The notes beneath the pieces were generated by a model. That model was not told the origin of the DNA. It ran no database searches and was given only the letters and a program-made list of their open reading frames with translations. From an uncultured Clostridia bacterium (GTDB taxonomy: Bacteria; Bacillota; Clostridia; Oscillospirales; Oscillospiraceae), in NCBI GenBank assembly GCA_937907975.1, contig CALEQS010000068.1:1-6389 (forward strand): a DNA stretch of 6,389 bases, given 5' to 3'. The position numbers were made by a program, and so were the translations under genes. Shown here one piece after another: positions 5,244 to 6,389 of this stretch (position 1 is its first letter; the number at the start of each line of letters is the position of its first letter).

Positions 5244-6140
5244 ATGAACACCACACAGATCGGCTGCTTTCTGGCTGCCGCCAGATTTCACAGCTTTTCC
5301 CGGGCGGCGGAGGAACTCTATCTGACGCAGCCATCCGTGAGCCGCTATATCGGCCAGCTGGAGCAGGAGTGGGAGGTGCGGCTCTTTGTCCGGGACGGCA
5401 AAGCGATGGCACTGACCCCGGAGGGGGAGGAGTATTATCGGCTCTGCCTGCGCTTTACCAAGGAGTTTGACGATTTAAGGGAGCGCCACCGCCGCCAGCA
5501 CAGCTCTGCCGCGCTCTCTCTGCGCTACTCCATGTTCCCGGCGTGGAATGTGGCCTGCCTGCTCTATGAGAACGCCCAGCAGATCAGCGCACGCCACCCG
5601 GATTGGGACATCTCGCTGAGCATCTGCCAAGCAGGAGATCTGGTGCGGGCCCTGCGGGAGGGCAGTGTGGATCTGATCTTTACACTGGGCGGTGTGCTGG
5701 CCGGACAGGGCGACCTGGCCACGGAGCGGCTCATCGACCTGCCCCAGATCATTCTCTATTCCCGCCAGAGCCCGCTGGCGGAGAAAAGCGGCCTGACGCC
5801 GGAAGATTTTGCGCAGGAGGAGTTTCTGTTCGTGCCGGATGAGGTGCTGACGGTGGAGATGGTGCGGCGGCAGGTCCGTTCGGTAGAAAAACGATATGGC
5901 TTCACACCTCGGGTGCGCCTGCTGAGCAACACGGACGAACTGTCGTTGGCGCTGGAGACCGGCCAGGGTGTGGCACTCATGGACTACTGGAGCCGCTATA
6001 AGAGCAACCCCATGCTGCGCTGCCTGGCAGTGGACCTGCCGTTGAGCGTGGTGCTGGCGTGGCGGAAAAAGGATGATGATCCGGCTCTGCGCGCCTTTGC
6101 CGACGAGACGGCAGCGTTTTTTGCACAGCAGGATATTTGA
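5244..6140 (+). CDS. LysR-type transcriptional regulator
   Basis: A 298-residue DNA-binding regulator of the LysR family, of normal length. The N-terminal winged helix-turn-helix is clear: FLAAARFHSFSRAAEELYLTQPSVSRYIGQLEQE (9-42), then VRLFVRDGKAMALTPEGEEYY (45-65). A linker helix and an effector-binding domain (about 88-290) follow, with SVDLIFTLGG (141-150), LTPEDFAQEEFLFVPDE (184-200) and TGQGVALMDYWS (239-250) at places typical of the family. The frame stays open about 1.5 kb upstream, but ATG 5244 is chosen because AAGGAG (5231-5236) lies 7 bases before it and the product then begins directly with the helix-turn-helix. It is divergent from the CoA-transferase gene over a 180-bp region, the classic arrangement for control of the neighbour, so it probably regulates the CoA-transferase and the small protein in response to a carboxylate or CoA metabolite. 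The effector is not predictable. Confidence 0.95.
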   Translation: MNTTQIGCFLAAARFHSFSRAAEELYLTQPSVSRYIGQLEQEWEVRLFVRDGKAMALTPEGEEYYRLCLRFTKEFDDLRERHRRQHSSAALSLRYSMFPAWNVACLLYENAQQISARHPDWDISLSICQAGDLVRALREGSVDLIFTLGGVLAGQGDLATERLIDLPQIILYSRQSPLAEKSGLTPEDFAQEEFLFVPDEVLTVEMVRRQVRSVEKRYGFTPRVRLLSNTDELSLALETGQGVALMDYWSRYKSNPMLRCLAVDLPLSVVLAWRKKDDDPALRAFADETAAFFAQQDI

Positions 6141-6168
6141 TGAAAAGGCGCTTGTTTTTGTTTGATAG

Positions 6169-6222
6169 ATGCCCTCAGCGGCGGACGAGGTTATGCATAC
6201 CTCGCCCGCCGCTGAGCATTTT
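6169..6222 (+). terminator. Rho-independent terminator of the LysR gene
   Basis: CTCAGCGGCGG (6174-6184) pairs with CCGCCGCTGAG (6206-6216). After one A-C mismatch, CGAGG (6186-6190) pairs with CCTCG (6200-6204), leaving a 9-base loop. ATG/CAT adds an outer pairing past a two-base bulge, and a short TTTT follows. It begins 28 bases after the lysR stop. The T-tract is short, so termination may be incomplete. Confidence 0.8.
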
Positions 6223-6268
6223 CGCTGTATGAGGGGCATAGACTTATAAAAAGAATCTTTTCGATAGG

Positions 6269-6297
6269 TTGATTTTTGGGGTAAAGTATCGTATCAT
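6269..6297 (+). promoter_or_regulatory. Putative promoter pointing out of the right edge
   Basis: TTGATT (6269-6274) and TATCAT (6292-6297) are exactly 17 bp apart, in an AT-rich stretch after the lysR terminator. The predicted start near 6304 leaves at least 80 bases of leader before any gene in view. No convincing coding sequence or ribosome binding site is seen from 6230 to 6389, so the target gene probably lies beyond the window. Confidence 0.5.
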
Positions 6298-6389
6298 AGT
6301 AACATTATTCTGAAAAATGCCCCTATTTTGCAGGATAAATTGCAGTATAAAGAATATTTTTCTGACACTTTGAAAAGAACTGCATAATG

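Noticed and set aside
5475..6239. Minus-strand 254-residue open frame over the LysR gene
   Set aside because: It is a Gln/His/Arg-rich shadow of LysR with no recognisable domain, starting inside the terminator region.
6387..6389. ATG at the last three bases as the start of a new gene
   Set aside because: There is no Shine-Dalgarno sequence in the preceding 15 bases (GAAAAGAACTGCATA) and no following codons can be seen.

Overview
The window is about 58 % G+C by eye, with an AT-rich right edge. It carries compact genes with strong Shine-Dalgarno sites (AGGAGG, GGAGG, GAGGTGA), sigma-A-type promoters and perfect Rho-independent terminators. That style, a YitT family protein and a short-chain acyl-CoA transferase together suggest a GC-rich anaerobic Clostridia genome, such as a gut member of the Oscillospiraceae/Ruminococcaceae. 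This placement is an inference from gene content, not from a marker gene.

Left part (1-1330, + strand): the tail of an ABC transporter operon. A 5'-truncated OppD/DppD/NikD-like ATPase is followed after 17 bases by a compact OppF/DppF/NikE-like ATPase. A 15-bp perfect terminator hairpin then closes the operon. The permease and binding-protein genes, if present, lie left of the window.

Middle-left (1383-3145, + strand): a predicted promoter drives a two-gene unit. The first gene encodes an alpha/beta-hydrolase of the esterase type whose usual nucleophile serine is replaced by aspartate. The second encodes a YitT family membrane protein starting at TTG. A strong hairpin with A- and T-tracts on its two sides ends the unit. 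It can also end transcription coming from the right, so it separates two convergent units.

Middle-right (3192-5063, - strand): an acetyl-CoA hydrolase/4-hydroxybutyrate CoA-transferase family enzyme with its active-site glutamate, then a small 162-residue protein. The small protein looks like a degenerate, stand-alone version of the NAD-binding domain of 3-hydroxyacyl-CoA dehydrogenase. A hairpin lies between the two genes.

Right part (5064-6389): a 180-bp divergent control region separates the CoA-transferase from a + strand LysR-type regulator. It holds a good lysR promoter and an AT-rich dyad, so the regulator probably controls the CoA-transferase unit. A terminator follows lysR. The last 150 bases are AT-rich and contain a well-formed promoter pointing out of the window.

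No RNA gene, CRISPR array, insertion sequence or phage gene was seen. The points most worth a second look are the Ser-to-Asp, cysteine-rich hydrolase and the degenerate Rossmann partner of the CoA-transferase. Nothing here amounts to a clearly new multi-gene system.
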